A stretch of 43,498 bases of DNA from JAVBJV01 sp031546815. Its GTDB lineage: Bacteria; Pseudomonadota; Alphaproteobacteria; Acetobacterales; Acetobacteraceae. The notes beneath the pieces were generated by a model. It searched no databases and had not been told where the DNA came from. It saw only the letters and a list, made by a program, of their open reading frames with translations. The stretch spans positions 1-43,498 of the forward strand of contig JAVBJV010000052.1 of assembly GCA_031546815.1 (NCBI GenBank), written 5' to 3'. Position numbers and translations under genes: made by a program. Positions 8,901 to 16,384 of the stretch are shown here, piece by piece. Numbering within the stretch: position 1 is the first letter of the stretch; every line of letters begins with the position of its first letter.

Positions 8901-9166
8901 CAATCCTGATGACCTCGCTTGCCTTTATCGCGGGTGTCGTCCCGCTGGTGATCGCCACGGGGGCCGGTGCCGAGATGCGCCATGTCATGGGGATTGCCGT
9001 GTTCGCCGGCATGCTTGGCGTCACGCTGTTCGGCCTTGTCCTGACGCCGGTGTTCTACGTCTTGGTGCGCCGTATCGCAATCGCCCGTGAGACGCGAAGT
9101 GCCTCCGCCGCAGTACTGGAATCTCCCATCCATGACACGATGTCGGGTGGCAGCGAAAAGGGGTAA
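5957..9166 (+). CDS. RND inner-membrane transporter, HAE1 (AcrB/MexF-like) family
   Basis: This 1069-residue proton-driven pump has the usual RND layout of twelve membrane helices and two large periplasmic loops. The N-terminus (MNIPRFFVDRPIFAVVLSV) is canonical. The proton-relay aspartate pair appears in GIVVDDAIVVVENVER at about residues 408-409, and the partner lysine in LVGLAAKNAILIVEFA in the second half. These are HAE1 features, pointing to hydrophobic drugs rather than the HME metal pumps. No outer-membrane factor gene is present, so the pump must borrow a channel encoded elsewhere. The stop codon is only a base or two from the recombinase remnant, marking a rearrangement junction. Confidence 0.94.
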   Translation: MNIPRFFVDRPIFAVVLSVLMLIAGGLTLVKLPLSEYPQVTPPTVQVTASYPGANPEVIAETVAAPLEQAINGVENMLYMSSQAATDGRMTLTVTFQQGTDPDMAQIQVQNRVSRVLPRLPQEVQRIGVVTQKTSPDILMVVHLVSPDDRYDPLYLSNYALLQVRDQLARLPGVGDVLVWGAGEYSMRIWLDPARVAARGLTASEVVAAIQEQNVQVAAGSVGQQPEASAAFQITVNTLGRLSTEEQFGDIVVKTGPNGQVTRLRDIARVELGADSYALRSLLDGKPALAIQVIQSPGANALDVSSAIRSTMEDLQKGFPEGMEYRIAYDPTVFVKASLEAVVITLLEAIALVVIVVVLFLQTWRASIIPLVAVPVSLVGTFALMYMFGFSLNTLSLFGLVLSIGIVVDDAIVVVENVERHITLGETPKEAARKAMDEVTGPIIAITSVLSAVFIPSAFLSGLQGEFYRQFALTIAISTILSAVNSLTLSPALAGVLLKPHHGAVKRDLLTRAIDALFGWFFRLFNRFFDSAANAYVRSVRRAVRFSVLVLLIYAGLVGMTWMGFQAVPNGFVPAQDKYYLVGIAQLPSGASLDRTEAVVKKMSEIALAEPGVESVVAFPGLSVNGMVNIPNAAVMFTMLKPFDERKDPSLSAFAIAGRLMGKFSQIPDGFAGIFPPPPVPGLGATGGFKIQIEDRAGQGFEALAQAQGAIMGKAMQTPELAGMLASFQVNAPQVQVDIDRVKAKSQGVPLNTIFETLQVNLGSLYANDFNRFGRTYRVMVQADAPFRMQPEDIGRLKVRNAAGEMIPLSALLTIRHSSGPDRVMHYNGFPSADISGSPAPGYAFGQATAAMERIASETLPPGMAFAWTDLAYQEKQAGNTAMYVFPLSVLLAFLILAAQYNSWSLPLAVLLIAPLALLSAIAGVWLTGGDNNIFTQIGFVVLVGLAAKNAILIVEFARAKEDEGIDPFNAVLEAARLRLRPILMTSLAFIAGVVPLVIATGAGAEMRHVMGIAVFAGMLGVTLFGLVLTPVFYVLVRRIAIARETRSASAAVLESPIHDTMSGGSEKG

Positions 9167-9167
9167 T

Positions 9168-9643
9168 CTGTCCTCCCGGAAACAGGAACATGCAGCCGAA
9201 CTGAAAAGGCGGGCAATGGAATGCGAGGCAAAACTGAACCGCCTCTATCAGGCCATTGAAGACGGAGTTGCCGACCTTGGCGCCTCTGCCTTGAAAGTCC
9301 GTATTGCCGAATTGTCTGCGACCCGCGATCAGGCGCGCCATGAGGCAGAGCGGGCGAGTGCGTCCATTGAACGCAATGAGATAAACGTCACCCCAGACGA
9401 TTTGAAGAAATTCGCCCGTGCGGCGCGGCGAAAGCTCAAGAACGAGGACGGCATATACCGGCGCGAGCATCTGCGGCTCTGGCGCAAAGGATCGAAGTGG
9501 TCAGCAAACAGGACATTCGTATTATCGGCAAGAAAAGTGCACTTCTGCAAACACTCGCGACGGCGAATGGCGGCAAATCAAAGGGTTCAGAAGTTCGCAG
9601 TTTTGTTCCGAAATGGCGCGCCCGAAAGGATTCGAACCTCTGA
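9168..9643 (+). pseudogene. C-terminal remnant of a large serine recombinase, frameshifted
   Basis: Only the last third or so of a large serine recombinase remains. The first part (ELKRRAMECEAKLNRLYQAI, then GVADLGASALKVRIAEL) is the coiled-coil tail seen in site-specific recombinases of genomic islands. At about 9474, after REHLR, one base is missing: reading in the next frame restores ALAQRIEVVSKQDIRIIG and then FVPKWRA. The frame then enters the tRNA-Arg gene antisense and stops at 9641-9643 after RKDSNL. The catalytic serine and zinc-ribbon portions are absent. The element can no longer move by itself. Family assignment rests on pattern recognition of the C-terminal sequence. Confidence 0.8.
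9611..9622. repeat. Proposed right attachment site in the tRNA-Arg 3' end
   Basis: AAATGGCGCGCC matches 642-653 exactly. On the minus strand bases 9614-9622 are the end of the acceptor strand, the discriminator base and the CCA of tRNA-Arg. The intact tRNA lies to the right, so integration left the tRNA functional, as is usual for islands at tRNA genes. Confidence 0.6.
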
Positions 9644-9690
9644 CCCCCAGATTCGTAGTCTGGTGCTCTATCCAGCTGAGCTACGGGCGC
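9614..9690 (-). tRNA. tRNA-Arg (anticodon ACG)
   Basis: The 77-base cloverleaf reads on the minus strand from GCGCCCG to CGGGCGC, G and an encoded CCA. The anticodon arm is CCAGA-CTACGAA-TCTGG, giving anticodon ACG. The T arm contains GGTTCGAATCC. The 3' end is the proposed integration target of the copper island, and the antisense strand encodes the last residues of the recombinase remnant. Confidence 0.95.
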
Positions 9691-9738
9691 ATCCAGAGGC
9701 GGGTTGATAGCGACCCCTGCCCCACTCGGCAAGAGGGA

Positions 9739-9768
9739 AAGATCATATTTTTCTGTAAATATGATCTT
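9739..9768. terminator. Strong inverted repeat between leuB and tRNA-Arg
   Basis: AAGATCATATTT (9739-9750) and AAATATGATCTT (9757-9768) are perfect 12-base arms with a 6-base loop, and GGGA/TCCC extends the pairing with one bulge. It lies 12 bases after the leuB stop on the minus strand. There is no clean T-tract after it, so it may end leuB transcription by another route, protect the mRNA end or bind a dyad-recognising protein. Confidence 0.5.
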
Positions 9769-9779
9769 CCCGTTCCGTT

Positions 9780-10892
9780 TTACGCCGCCAGTTCGTCCAG
9801 CGCCCGCAGAACCGCGTCGCCCATCGCCTGTGTGCCGACTTTTTCCATGCCCGGCTGCAAGATGTCCGCCGTGCGAACCCCCTTGCCCAGCACCTTCACG
9901 CAGGCCTGTTCAACCAAGGCCGCATCTTCCTCCATACCGAAGGAATACCGCAGCAGCATCGCAAAGCTCAGCATCTGCGCCATCGGGTTGGCGATGCCCT
10001 TGCCCGCGATGTCCGGCGCCGAACCGTGGATCGGTTCATACAGCGCATGCCGATGCCCCGCCGTGTCCAGCCCACCCAGCGTGGCGGATGGCAGCATGCC
10101 CAGACTACCGGTCAGCATCGAGGCCAGATCAGACAGCAGATCGCCGAACAGGTTACCAGTCACGATCACGTCGAACTGACGCGGGTTGCGCACCAGCTGC
10201 ATCGCGCAGTTATCGGCATACATGTGCGACAGTTCCACATCGGGGAATTCGCGCTGCTGCAACGCCGTCACCACCTGCCGCCACAGCAGGCCGCTTTCCA
10301 TCACGTTGGCTTTTTCCACGCTGCACACGCGGTTCTGCCGCTTGCGTGCCAGTTCGAACGCCACACGCGCCACACGCTCGATTTCCATCGTCGTGTAGAC
10401 TTCCGTGTTGAAGCCGCGCTTGCTGCCGTCGGGCAGAGTTTCCACGCCGCGCGGTTCGCCGAAGTAAATGCCGCCCGTGCTTTCACGCACGATCATGATG
10501 TCGAGGCCCTTCACCACTTCGGGCTTCAGGGTCGAGGCATCGATCAGCGGTTCATACACCGTCGCCGGGCGCAGGTTGGCGAACAGGCCCAGTTCCTTGC
10601 GCAGCGTCAGGATGGCGATCTCGGGGCGGATGGCGAAGCCCAGCGTGTCCCATTTCGGGCCGCCGACCGAACCGAACAGCACTGCATCGGCCGCCTTGGC
10701 GCGCTCGACCGTTTCTTCGGTAATTGCCACGCCGTGCGCATCGATCGCCGCGCCGCCGACCAGACCTTCTTCAAGGTTGAACGACACATGCCGGCGACGG
10801 TCCATCCAGTCGATCACCCGGCGCACTTCGCGCATCACTTCAGGGCCGATGCCATCACCCGGCAGCACCAGCAATTTCTTGTTAGCAGTCAT
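9780..10892 (-). CDS. leuB: 3-isopropylmalate dehydrogenase
   Basis: LeuB oxidises and decarboxylates 3-isopropylmalate with NAD+ to 2-oxoisocaproate, the third committed step of leucine synthesis, in the cytoplasm. The 370-residue length is normal. The N-terminal LPGDGIGPEV loop, the substrate-contact segment around LRPATVYEPL, the VRESTGGIYFG stretch and the metal-binding NLFGDLLSDLASML and EPIHGSAPDIAGKGIANP segments are all present. The gene follows leuD after 15 bases and is the last gene of the ffh-leuB run. Confidence 0.98.
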   Translation of the reverse strand: MTANKKLLVLPGDGIGPEVMREVRRVIDWMDRRRHVSFNLEEGLVGGAAIDAHGVAITEETVERAKAADAVLFGSVGGPKWDTLGFAIRPEIAILTLRKELGLFANLRPATVYEPLIDASTLKPEVVKGLDIMIVRESTGGIYFGEPRGVETLPDGSKRGFNTEVYTTMEIERVARVAFELARKRQNRVCSVEKANVMESGLLWRQVVTALQQREFPDVELSHMYADNCAMQLVRNPRQFDVIVTGNLFGDLLSDLASMLTGSLGMLPSATLGGLDTAGHRHALYEPIHGSAPDIAGKGIANPMAQMLSFAMLLRYSFGMEEDAALVEQACVKVLGKGVRTADILQPGMEKVGTQAMGDAVLRALDELAA

Positions 10893-10907
10893 GGAATTCC
10901 CCGTGTC

Positions 10908-11531
10908 TTAAGTGGCCGAGATTGAGGGCACCCACGGGCGTTCGGTTTGCCGTTTCGCCTCGTAGGCATCAATCGCAGGTGCACGCTGCATCGTCTGGCC
11001 GATATCGTCCAGACCGTTCAGCAGAAAATGTTTGCGCAGCGCGTCTACCTCGAACGGAATTTCAGTTCCGTTCGGGCGCACCACAACCTGACGTTCCAGA
11101 TCGATGCTGATGCGCGCGTTGCCGCCCATGCGGGCATCTTCCATCAGCGCATCGCACACCGCGCGCGGCAGGCGGATCGGCAGGATGCCGTTCTTGAAGC
11201 AGTTATTGTGGAAAATGTCGGCAAAATCCGGCGCAATCACGCAGCGAATACCGAAATCCAGCAACGCCCACGGCGCATGTTCGCGCGACGAACCGCAGCC
11301 GAAATTTTCATGCGCGATCAGGATCTCGGCCTTGCGATACGGCCCCTGGTTGAGAATGAAATCCGGATTCTCGGACCCGTCGGGCAGATAGCGCATCGGG
11401 TCGAACAGGTTCTTGCCCAGACCGGTGCGCTTGATGGTCTTCAGGAAGCGCGCCGGGATGATCTTGTCGGTATCGACATTCGCCTGCGGCATCGGGGCCG
11501 CAACACCGGTCAGTTTGGTAAACGCCTGCAT
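10908..11531 (-). CDS. leuD: 3-isopropylmalate dehydratase small subunit
   Basis: LeuD (207 aa) pairs with LeuC to isomerise 2-isopropylmalate to 3-isopropylmalate. The swivel domain motifs NVDTDKIIPARFLK and NFGCGSSREHAPWAL are intact. I start it at the ATG at 11531 (MQAFTKLTGV), which shares one base with the leuC stop (TGATG). A much longer open frame exists upstream but lies inside leuC in another frame. The overlap suggests coupled translation in the expected 1:1 ratio. Confidence 0.97.
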   Translation of the reverse strand: MQAFTKLTGVAAPMPQANVDTDKIIPARFLKTIKRTGLGKNLFDPMRYLPDGSENPDFILNQGPYRKAEILIAHENFGCGSSREHAPWALLDFGIRCVIAPDFADIFHNNCFKNGILPIRLPRAVCDALMEDARMGGNARISIDLERQVVVRPNGTEIPFEVDALRKHFLLNGLDDIGQTMQRAPAIDAYEAKRQTERPWVPSISAT

Positions 11532-12946
11532 CAGCGGAACTCCCGCACATCGGCCAGATGGCCGGTCAACGCCGCCGCCGCCGCCATCGCGGGCGAGACC
11601 AGATGCGTGCGTCCGCCCGGACCCTGTCGGCCCTCGAAATTGCGGTTCGACGTGCTGGCGCAACGCTGGCCCGGCGTCAGCTTGTCCGGGTTCATGCCCA
11701 GACACATCGAACATCCCGGCTCGCGCCATTCAAACCCGGCGTCGAGCAGGATACGATCCAGCCCTTCTTCCTCGGCCTGCTGCTTGACCAGACCGGAACC
11801 CGGCACGATCAGCGCGCGCACGCCCGGCGCTACCTTGCGCCCCTTGGCGAGTTCGGCCACCGCCCGCATGTCCTCAATACGCCCGTTGGTGCACGATCCC
11901 ACGAACACCACATCGACCTTCACATCGGTCAGCTTCTGGCCGGGGATCAGGCCCATGTAATCGACCATCCGCTGCACCTGGGCGCGGCGGGTTTCGTCGG
12001 CAATGTCGGCGGGGTTGGGGACGGTGCCGGTGATCGGCAGCACGTCTTCCGGGCTGGTGCCCCAGCTGACCATCGGGATGATCTGCGCTGCATCCAGCGT
12101 CACTTCGGTGTCGTATACCGCGTCCGGGTCGGCCACCAGAGACTTCCACCACGCAACGGCAGCGTCGAAATCGGCGCCCTTCGGCGCAAAGGGACGGCCC
12201 TTCACATACGCGAAGGTCGTCTCGTCCGGTGCGATCAGACCGGCGCGTGCGCCAGCTTCGATCGACATGTTGCACACCGTCATCCGGCCCGCCATGTCGA
12301 GCGCGCGGATCGCCTCGCCCGCAAATTCGATCACGTGGCCGGTACCGCCCGCCGTGCCGATCTTGCCGATGATTGCCAGCACGATGTCCTTGGCCGAGGT
12401 GCCCGCAGGCGCCTTGCCATTCACCGTAACACGCATGTTTTTGGCGGGTTTCTGCAGCAGAGTCTGCGTCGCCATGACGTGCTCGACCTCGGACGTGCCG
12501 ATGCCGAACGCCAGCGAACCCAGCGCCCCGTGAGTCGATGTATGGCTGTCGCCACACACGATGGTCATGCCCGGCAGGCTGATGCCCTGTTCCGGCCCGA
12601 TAATATGCACAATACCCTGGCGCACATCATCGATCGGGAAATACGGCACGCCGAAATCACGCACATTCTGTTCCAGGGTTTCCACCTGGATCCGGCTATC
12701 CTCTTCCTTGATGCCCGCGCTACGGTCCGAGGTTGCGATATTGTGATCTACAACCGCGATCGTCGCATCAGGTCGGCGCAATTGCCGGTGCGCCAGCCGC
12801 AGACCTTCAAAGGCCTGCGGGCTGGTCACTTCGTGGACGAGATGCCGGTCGATGTAGAGAACACATGTGCCATCAGGAAGCCGGTCCACCACGTGACTGT
12901 CCCAGATCTTGTCGAACAGTGTGCGCGATTTTTTTTCCTGATCCAT
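11531..12946 (-). CDS. leuC: 3-isopropylmalate dehydratase large subunit
   Basis: LeuC (471 aa) carries the [4Fe-4S] cluster of isopropylmalate isomerase. The three cluster cysteines are visible in VGSCTNGR and in EPGCSMCLGMN, and the aconitase-type GDSHTSTHGALG motif is present. It follows rplS on the same strand after 23 bases, placing leucine synthesis in a translation-related transcript, an arrangement I associate with some alphaproteobacteria. There is no T-box or obvious leader peptide in the short gap, so leucine-specific control would have to act elsewhere. Confidence 0.98.
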   Translation of the reverse strand: MDQEKKSRTLFDKIWDSHVVDRLPDGTCVLYIDRHLVHEVTSPQAFEGLRLAHRQLRRPDATIAVVDHNIATSDRSAGIKEEDSRIQVETLEQNVRDFGVPYFPIDDVRQGIVHIIGPEQGISLPGMTIVCGDSHTSTHGALGSLAFGIGTSEVEHVMATQTLLQKPAKNMRVTVNGKAPAGTSAKDIVLAIIGKIGTAGGTGHVIEFAGEAIRALDMAGRMTVCNMSIEAGARAGLIAPDETTFAYVKGRPFAPKGADFDAAVAWWKSLVADPDAVYDTEVTLDAAQIIPMVSWGTSPEDVLPITGTVPNPADIADETRRAQVQRMVDYMGLIPGQKLTDVKVDVVFVGSCTNGRIEDMRAVAELAKGRKVAPGVRALIVPGSGLVKQQAEEEGLDRILLDAGFEWREPGCSMCLGMNPDKLTPGQRCASTSNRNFEGRQGPGGRTHLVSPAMAAAAALTGHLADVREFR

Positions 12947-12969
12947 GTGTTCCCTCCCTCGTGTGGGTG

Positions 12970-13356
12970 TTAGGCCCGTTCGGCCGAGCCGGTCTGCGGC
13001 ACAACCTTTTCGGCAATACGCGCCGACTTGCCGCGACGGCCACGCAGGTAATACAGCTTCGCACGACGCACAGCGCCGCGGCGAACCACCTGGATTTCCG
13101 CAATGGTGGGCGCATACAGCGGGAATACGCGTTCCACGCCTTCGCCGTAGCTCAGCTTGCGAACGGTGAAGTTGCTGCTCAGGCCCTTGTTCGAACGCGC
13201 AATCACCACGCCTTCATAGGCCTGGGTGCGGGTGCGTTCGCCTTCGACCACCTTCACCATAACGCGCACCGTGTCGCCCGGACCGAAATCCGGAACCGCA
13301 CGAATGCCTGACAGGCGCACCACTTCGGCGGCCTCGTACTGCTGGATGATATTCAT
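12970..13356 (-). CDS. rplS: 50S ribosomal protein L19
   Basis: L19 (128 aa) lies at the 30S-50S interface. The segments FGPGDTVRVMVKVVEGERTR and YEGVVIARSNKGLSSNFTVRK are characteristic. I start it at MNIIQQYE (13356); the longer frame upstream is a shadow inside trmD. It lies 26 bases after trmD and before leuC, in the standard rpsP-rimM-trmD-rplS order. Confidence 0.98.
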   Translation of the reverse strand: MNIIQQYEAAEVVRLSGIRAVPDFGPGDTVRVMVKVVEGERTRTQAYEGVVIARSNKGLSSNFTVRKLSYGEGVERVFPLYAPTIAEIQVVRRGAVRRAKLYYLRGRRGKSARIAEKVVPQTGSAERA

Positions 13357-13382
13357 CGCACAAACCCTCTCGTCTGAAACCC

Positions 13383-14117
13383 TTACGAGGCCGAAGCCCC
13401 GGTTGCAACCATGCCCGATCTCCGGGCAGCTTTTTCCTGCGCCCGCGCCGCCCACAGATCCGGGCGACGCAGCCGCGTCAATTCTTCCGCCTGCGCCTGT
13501 CGCCACGCAGCTACCGCCGCATGATTGCCGGACAGCAGAACATCCGGCACCGCCAGACCATTCCATTGCACCGGCCGCGTGTAGTGTGGGTATTCCAGCA
13601 ACCCTTCGGAGAAGCTCTCCGAAACGCCGCTTTCCGCCGCGCCCATCACGCCGGGCAGTAACCGTACACAGGCATCCAGCAAGACCAGCGCCGCAGGCTC
13701 GCCACCCGACAGCACGTAATCGCCGATACTCACCTCGCGCAGACCGCGCGCGTCGATCACGCGCTGGTCGATCCCCTCGTACCGGCCGCACAGCAGCACC
13801 ACGCCCGGACCTGAAACCAGATCGCGCACAAGGTTCTGCGTGAGCGGCGCACCACGCGGAGACAGATAGACCAGCGGCCGGTCATCGGCGACCGAAGCGA
13901 TCGCCGCATCCAGAACATCCGCCCGCATCACCATGCCCGCACCGCCCCCGCAGGGCGTGTCGTCCACGGTCCGATGTTTGTCCAAAGCGAAACTGCGAAT
14001 ATCGGTGGCATCCAGCGACCAGATCCCGGCCTCCAATGCGCGCCCGGCCAAAGACTGGCCCAGCGAACCTGGAAACATGTCCGGAAACAGCGTGAGGACG
14101 GATGCACGCCAGCTCAT
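13383..14117 (-). CDS. trmD: tRNA (guanine-37-N1)-methyltransferase
   Basis: TrmD methylates G37 next to the anticodon using S-adenosylmethionine and prevents frameshifting. The 244-residue protein has the trefoil-knot SAM site (YLSPRGAPLTQ, LCGRYEGIDQRV, SIGDYVLSGGE) and the C-terminal domain with EYPHYTRPVQWNGL. The first four bases overlap the end of rimM (ATGA), indicating coupling. Confidence 0.98.
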   Translation of the reverse strand: MSWRASVLTLFPDMFPGSLGQSLAGRALEAGIWSLDATDIRSFALDKHRTVDDTPCGGGAGMVMRADVLDAAIASVADDRPLVYLSPRGAPLTQNLVRDLVSGPGVVLLCGRYEGIDQRVIDARGLREVSIGDYVLSGGEPAALVLLDACVRLLPGVMGAAESGVSESFSEGLLEYPHYTRPVQWNGLAVPDVLLSGNHAAVAAWRQAQAEELTRLRRPDLWAARAQEKAARRSGMVATGASAS

Positions 14118-14638
14118 GCCGCACCTTCCGCTTCTGCGTCTTCCGGACGCACGACCTGTTCGGCCGGCGGTTCCACCACCACGCGACGCCCGGCGATATC
14201 GACCACCGGAACGGCCGCCTTGGTGAACGGCACCAACAGCACCGGATCATCCCCACGCGCGATTTCCAGACTGACACCGGCACCATAGTCGTGCACGGCG
14301 CTCACCTGGCCCATCACGGCCCCATCCACGCCATGCGCGGCAAGCCCGATCAGATCGACGTAGTAGTATTCATCCGCATCAGGTTTCGGCAGATCTTCGC
14401 GGTCCAGAAAAAGCTGCACATTGGTCAGCTTCTGGGCCGCGTCGCGGTCCGAAATCCCATCAATCGCGGCAACCCCATCCCCCGTCCAGCGCAGCACGAA
14501 ACGACGCCCGTCCAGCGTGGACAGAGCACCATACCGTGTCAGATCGGCCGGATCGGTGGCGTAGCTCATCACGTGGACAAGCCCGCGCACACCGTGCGGA
14601 CGGCCAATCACGCCCATCAGGATGCGGGTTGCGGACAT
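14114..14638 (-). CDS. rimM: Ribosome maturation factor RimM
   Basis: RimM (174 aa) helps mature the head of the 30S subunit by binding S19. The N-terminal domain begins ILMGVIGRPHGVRGLVHV, and the PRC-barrel half contains YYYVDLIGLAAHGVDG. An acidic, alanine-rich C-terminal tail of about 15 residues extends past the barrel. It stands between rpsP (13-base gap) and trmD (4-base overlap). Confidence 0.96.
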   Translation of the reverse strand: MSATRILMGVIGRPHGVRGLVHVMSYATDPADLTRYGALSTLDGRRFVLRWTGDGVAAIDGISDRDAAQKLTNVQLFLDREDLPKPDADEYYYVDLIGLAAHGVDGAVMGQVSAVHDYGAGVSLEIARGDDPVLLVPFTKAAVPVVDIAGRRVVVEPPAEQVVRPEDAEAEGAA

Positions 14639-14651
14639 TCAGGCGTTTGCC

Positions 14652-14993
14652 TTATGCGCCAGCGCCAGCCGCAGCTGCTGCACGTTCCTGCGCCTTCTTC
14701 TTCGGCGCGGACTGCTTCGGCTGTTCGTTCCAGACCGGCATCGGGGCCAGACCGGCCTTGCCGATGAAGCGCGCCACACGGTCGGTGGCCAGAGCACCCT
14801 GGCTCAGCCAATGCTTGATGCGTTCGTCGACCAGACGAATGCGGTCGGCATGATCGGCCGGCAGCATCGGGTTGTACGAGCCAACCTTTTCGATGAAACG
14901 GCCATCGCGCGGCGAACGGCTGTCCGCAATCACGATGTGGTAGTAGGGGCGCTTCTTCGCACCGGCACGCGCAAGACGAATCTTAAGGCCCAT
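14652..14993 (-). CDS. rpsP: 30S ribosomal protein S16
   Basis: S16 is needed for 30S assembly. The N-terminal core (KIRLARAGAKKRPYYHIVIAD) and the RFIEKVGSYNP segment are canonical. At 113 residues it is longer than E. coli S16 (82) because of a Lys/Ala-rich C-terminal extension (KQSAPKKKAQERAAAAAGAGA), of a kind I associate with alphaproteobacterial S16. It follows ffh after 26 bases. Confidence 0.97.
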   Translation of the reverse strand: MGLKIRLARAGAKKRPYYHIVIADSRSPRDGRFIEKVGSYNPMLPADHADRIRLVDERIKHWLSQGALATDRVARFIGKAGLAPMPVWNEQPKQSAPKKKAQERAAAAAGAGA

Positions 14994-15019
14994 AGTGGGG
15001 TCTCTCCTTCACTTATTCA

Positions 15020-16384
15020 TCAAAATGGTCGGCGACCGCCCAGAAGTGCAGCAAGACCGCCACGCTTCAGGCCTTTTTCGCCAAGTTTGTTCATCCGCTT
15101 CATCATTGCGGACATGTCGTCGAACTGCTTCAGTAGGCGGTTGATCTCCTGCACCTGCACACCGGCGCCTGCAGCCACCCGCTTCTTGCGGCTGGCCTTC
15201 ATCAGGTCGGGTTTACGGCGCTCCGCCTTCGTCATCGACGAGATGATCGCCGCCTGACGTTTCAGGATACTCTGGTCCAGATTGGCGCTTTCCAGCTGGG
15301 CCTTCATCTTGCCCACGCCCGGCAGCATGCCGAGCAAGCCGGACAGGCTGCCCATCTTGCCAATCTGCTGCAACTGCTTGGCATAGTCTTCCAGGTCGAA
15401 CTGGCCCTTCGCCATTTTTGCGGCGAATTTCTCGGCCTCGTCCCGGTCGATGGTCTCGGCCGCGCGTTCGACCAGCGACACGATGTCGCCCATGCCGAGA
15501 ATGCGGCCGGCAATACGTTCCGGATGGAATTCTTCCAGTGCGTCGAGCTTTTCGCCCACGCCGATCAGCTTCAGCGGCGCACCGGTGACAGCGCGCATCG
15601 ACAGCGCCGCACCACCGCGCGCATCGCCGTCCAGCCGCGTCATCGCGATGCCCGTTACGCCGATCTTTTCGTGGAACGCCTTGGCGACGTTCACCGCGTC
15701 CTGCCCGGTCATCGCGTCCACAACCAACAGCGTTTCCGCCGGGTCGGTCAGCTTGCTGACGGCGGCAACCTCGGCCATCAGCGTCTCGTCGATCGACAGA
15801 CGACCGGCCGTGTCGAGGATCACCACATCGAACACTTCGCGCCGCGCCATATCCATGGCACGCGCGGCAATCTGCACCGGCGTTTCGCCCGCCACGATGG
15901 GCAGGCTGGCCACACCAGCACGCTCGGCCAGCTGGGCCAGCTGCAACTGCGCGGCAGGGCGCTGGGTATCGAGCGAGGCCAGCAGCACCTTCTTGCGCAT
16001 CTTGTCGCGCAGGCGCAGCGCCAGCTTGCCGGACGTGGTGGTCTTGCCCGAGCCTTGCAGTCCGACCATCAGAACCGGCACGGGGGCCGGACGATCCAGA
16101 TTGATCCCCACCGCGCCTGCACCGCCGAGCGCGTCGACCAGTGCATCGTGCACGATCTTCACGACCTGCTGGCCGGGGGTGATGGATTTCAGGACTTTCT
16201 CGCCGACGGCCTCGTCGCGGATTCGCGCGATCAGGTCCTTGACGACGGGGAGGGCAACGTCGGCTTCCAGCAGGGCGAGGCGAACTTCGCGCAGGGCTTC
16301 GGTCACGTCGGCTTCGCTCAGTGCGCCGCGTCCGCGCAACCGATCAAAAACCCCTGACAGCTTGCCCGACAGCGCGTCGAACAT
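15020..16384 (-). CDS. ffh: Signal recognition particle GTPase Ffh
   Basis: Ffh binds signal sequences of nascent membrane proteins together with 4.5S RNA and docks to FtsY. The 454-residue protein shows the N domain, the G domain with P-loop GLQGSGKTTTSGKLA, DTAGR and TRLDGDARGGAALS, and the C-terminal methionine-rich M domain with the RNA-binding stretch near RKPDLMKASRKKR. I start it at the ATG at 16384 (MFDALSGKLS), which matches family N-termini. A start seven codons upstream cannot be excluded. It is the first gene of the minus-strand operon. Confidence 0.97.
   Translation of the reverse strand: MFDALSGKLSGVFDRLRGRGALSEADVTEALREVRLALLEADVALPVVKDLIARIRDEAVGEKVLKSITPGQQVVKIVHDALVDALGGAGAVGINLDRPAPVPVLMVGLQGSGKTTTSGKLALRLRDKMRKKVLLASLDTQRPAAQLQLAQLAERAGVASLPIVAGETPVQIAARAMDMARREVFDVVILDTAGRLSIDETLMAEVAAVSKLTDPAETLLVVDAMTGQDAVNVAKAFHEKIGVTGIAMTRLDGDARGGAALSMRAVTGAPLKLIGVGEKLDALEEFHPERIAGRILGMGDIVSLVERAAETIDRDEAEKFAAKMAKGQFDLEDYAKQLQQIGKMGSLSGLLGMLPGVGKMKAQLESANLDQSILKRQAAIISSMTKAERRKPDLMKASRKKRVAAGAGVQVQEINRLLKQFDDMSAMMKRMNKLGEKGLKRGGLAALLGGRRPF

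Noticed and set aside
9087..9707. An apparently intact 206-residue gene after the RND pump
   Set aside because: Its first part overlaps the pump in another frame, its middle is the recombinase remnant, and its end is tRNA-Arg read antisense. It is a composite of unrelated pieces.
11558..12973. A 471-residue plus-strand frame opposite leuC
   Set aside because: It mirrors leuC codon structure and has no recognisable motifs; leuC is unmistakable on the other strand.
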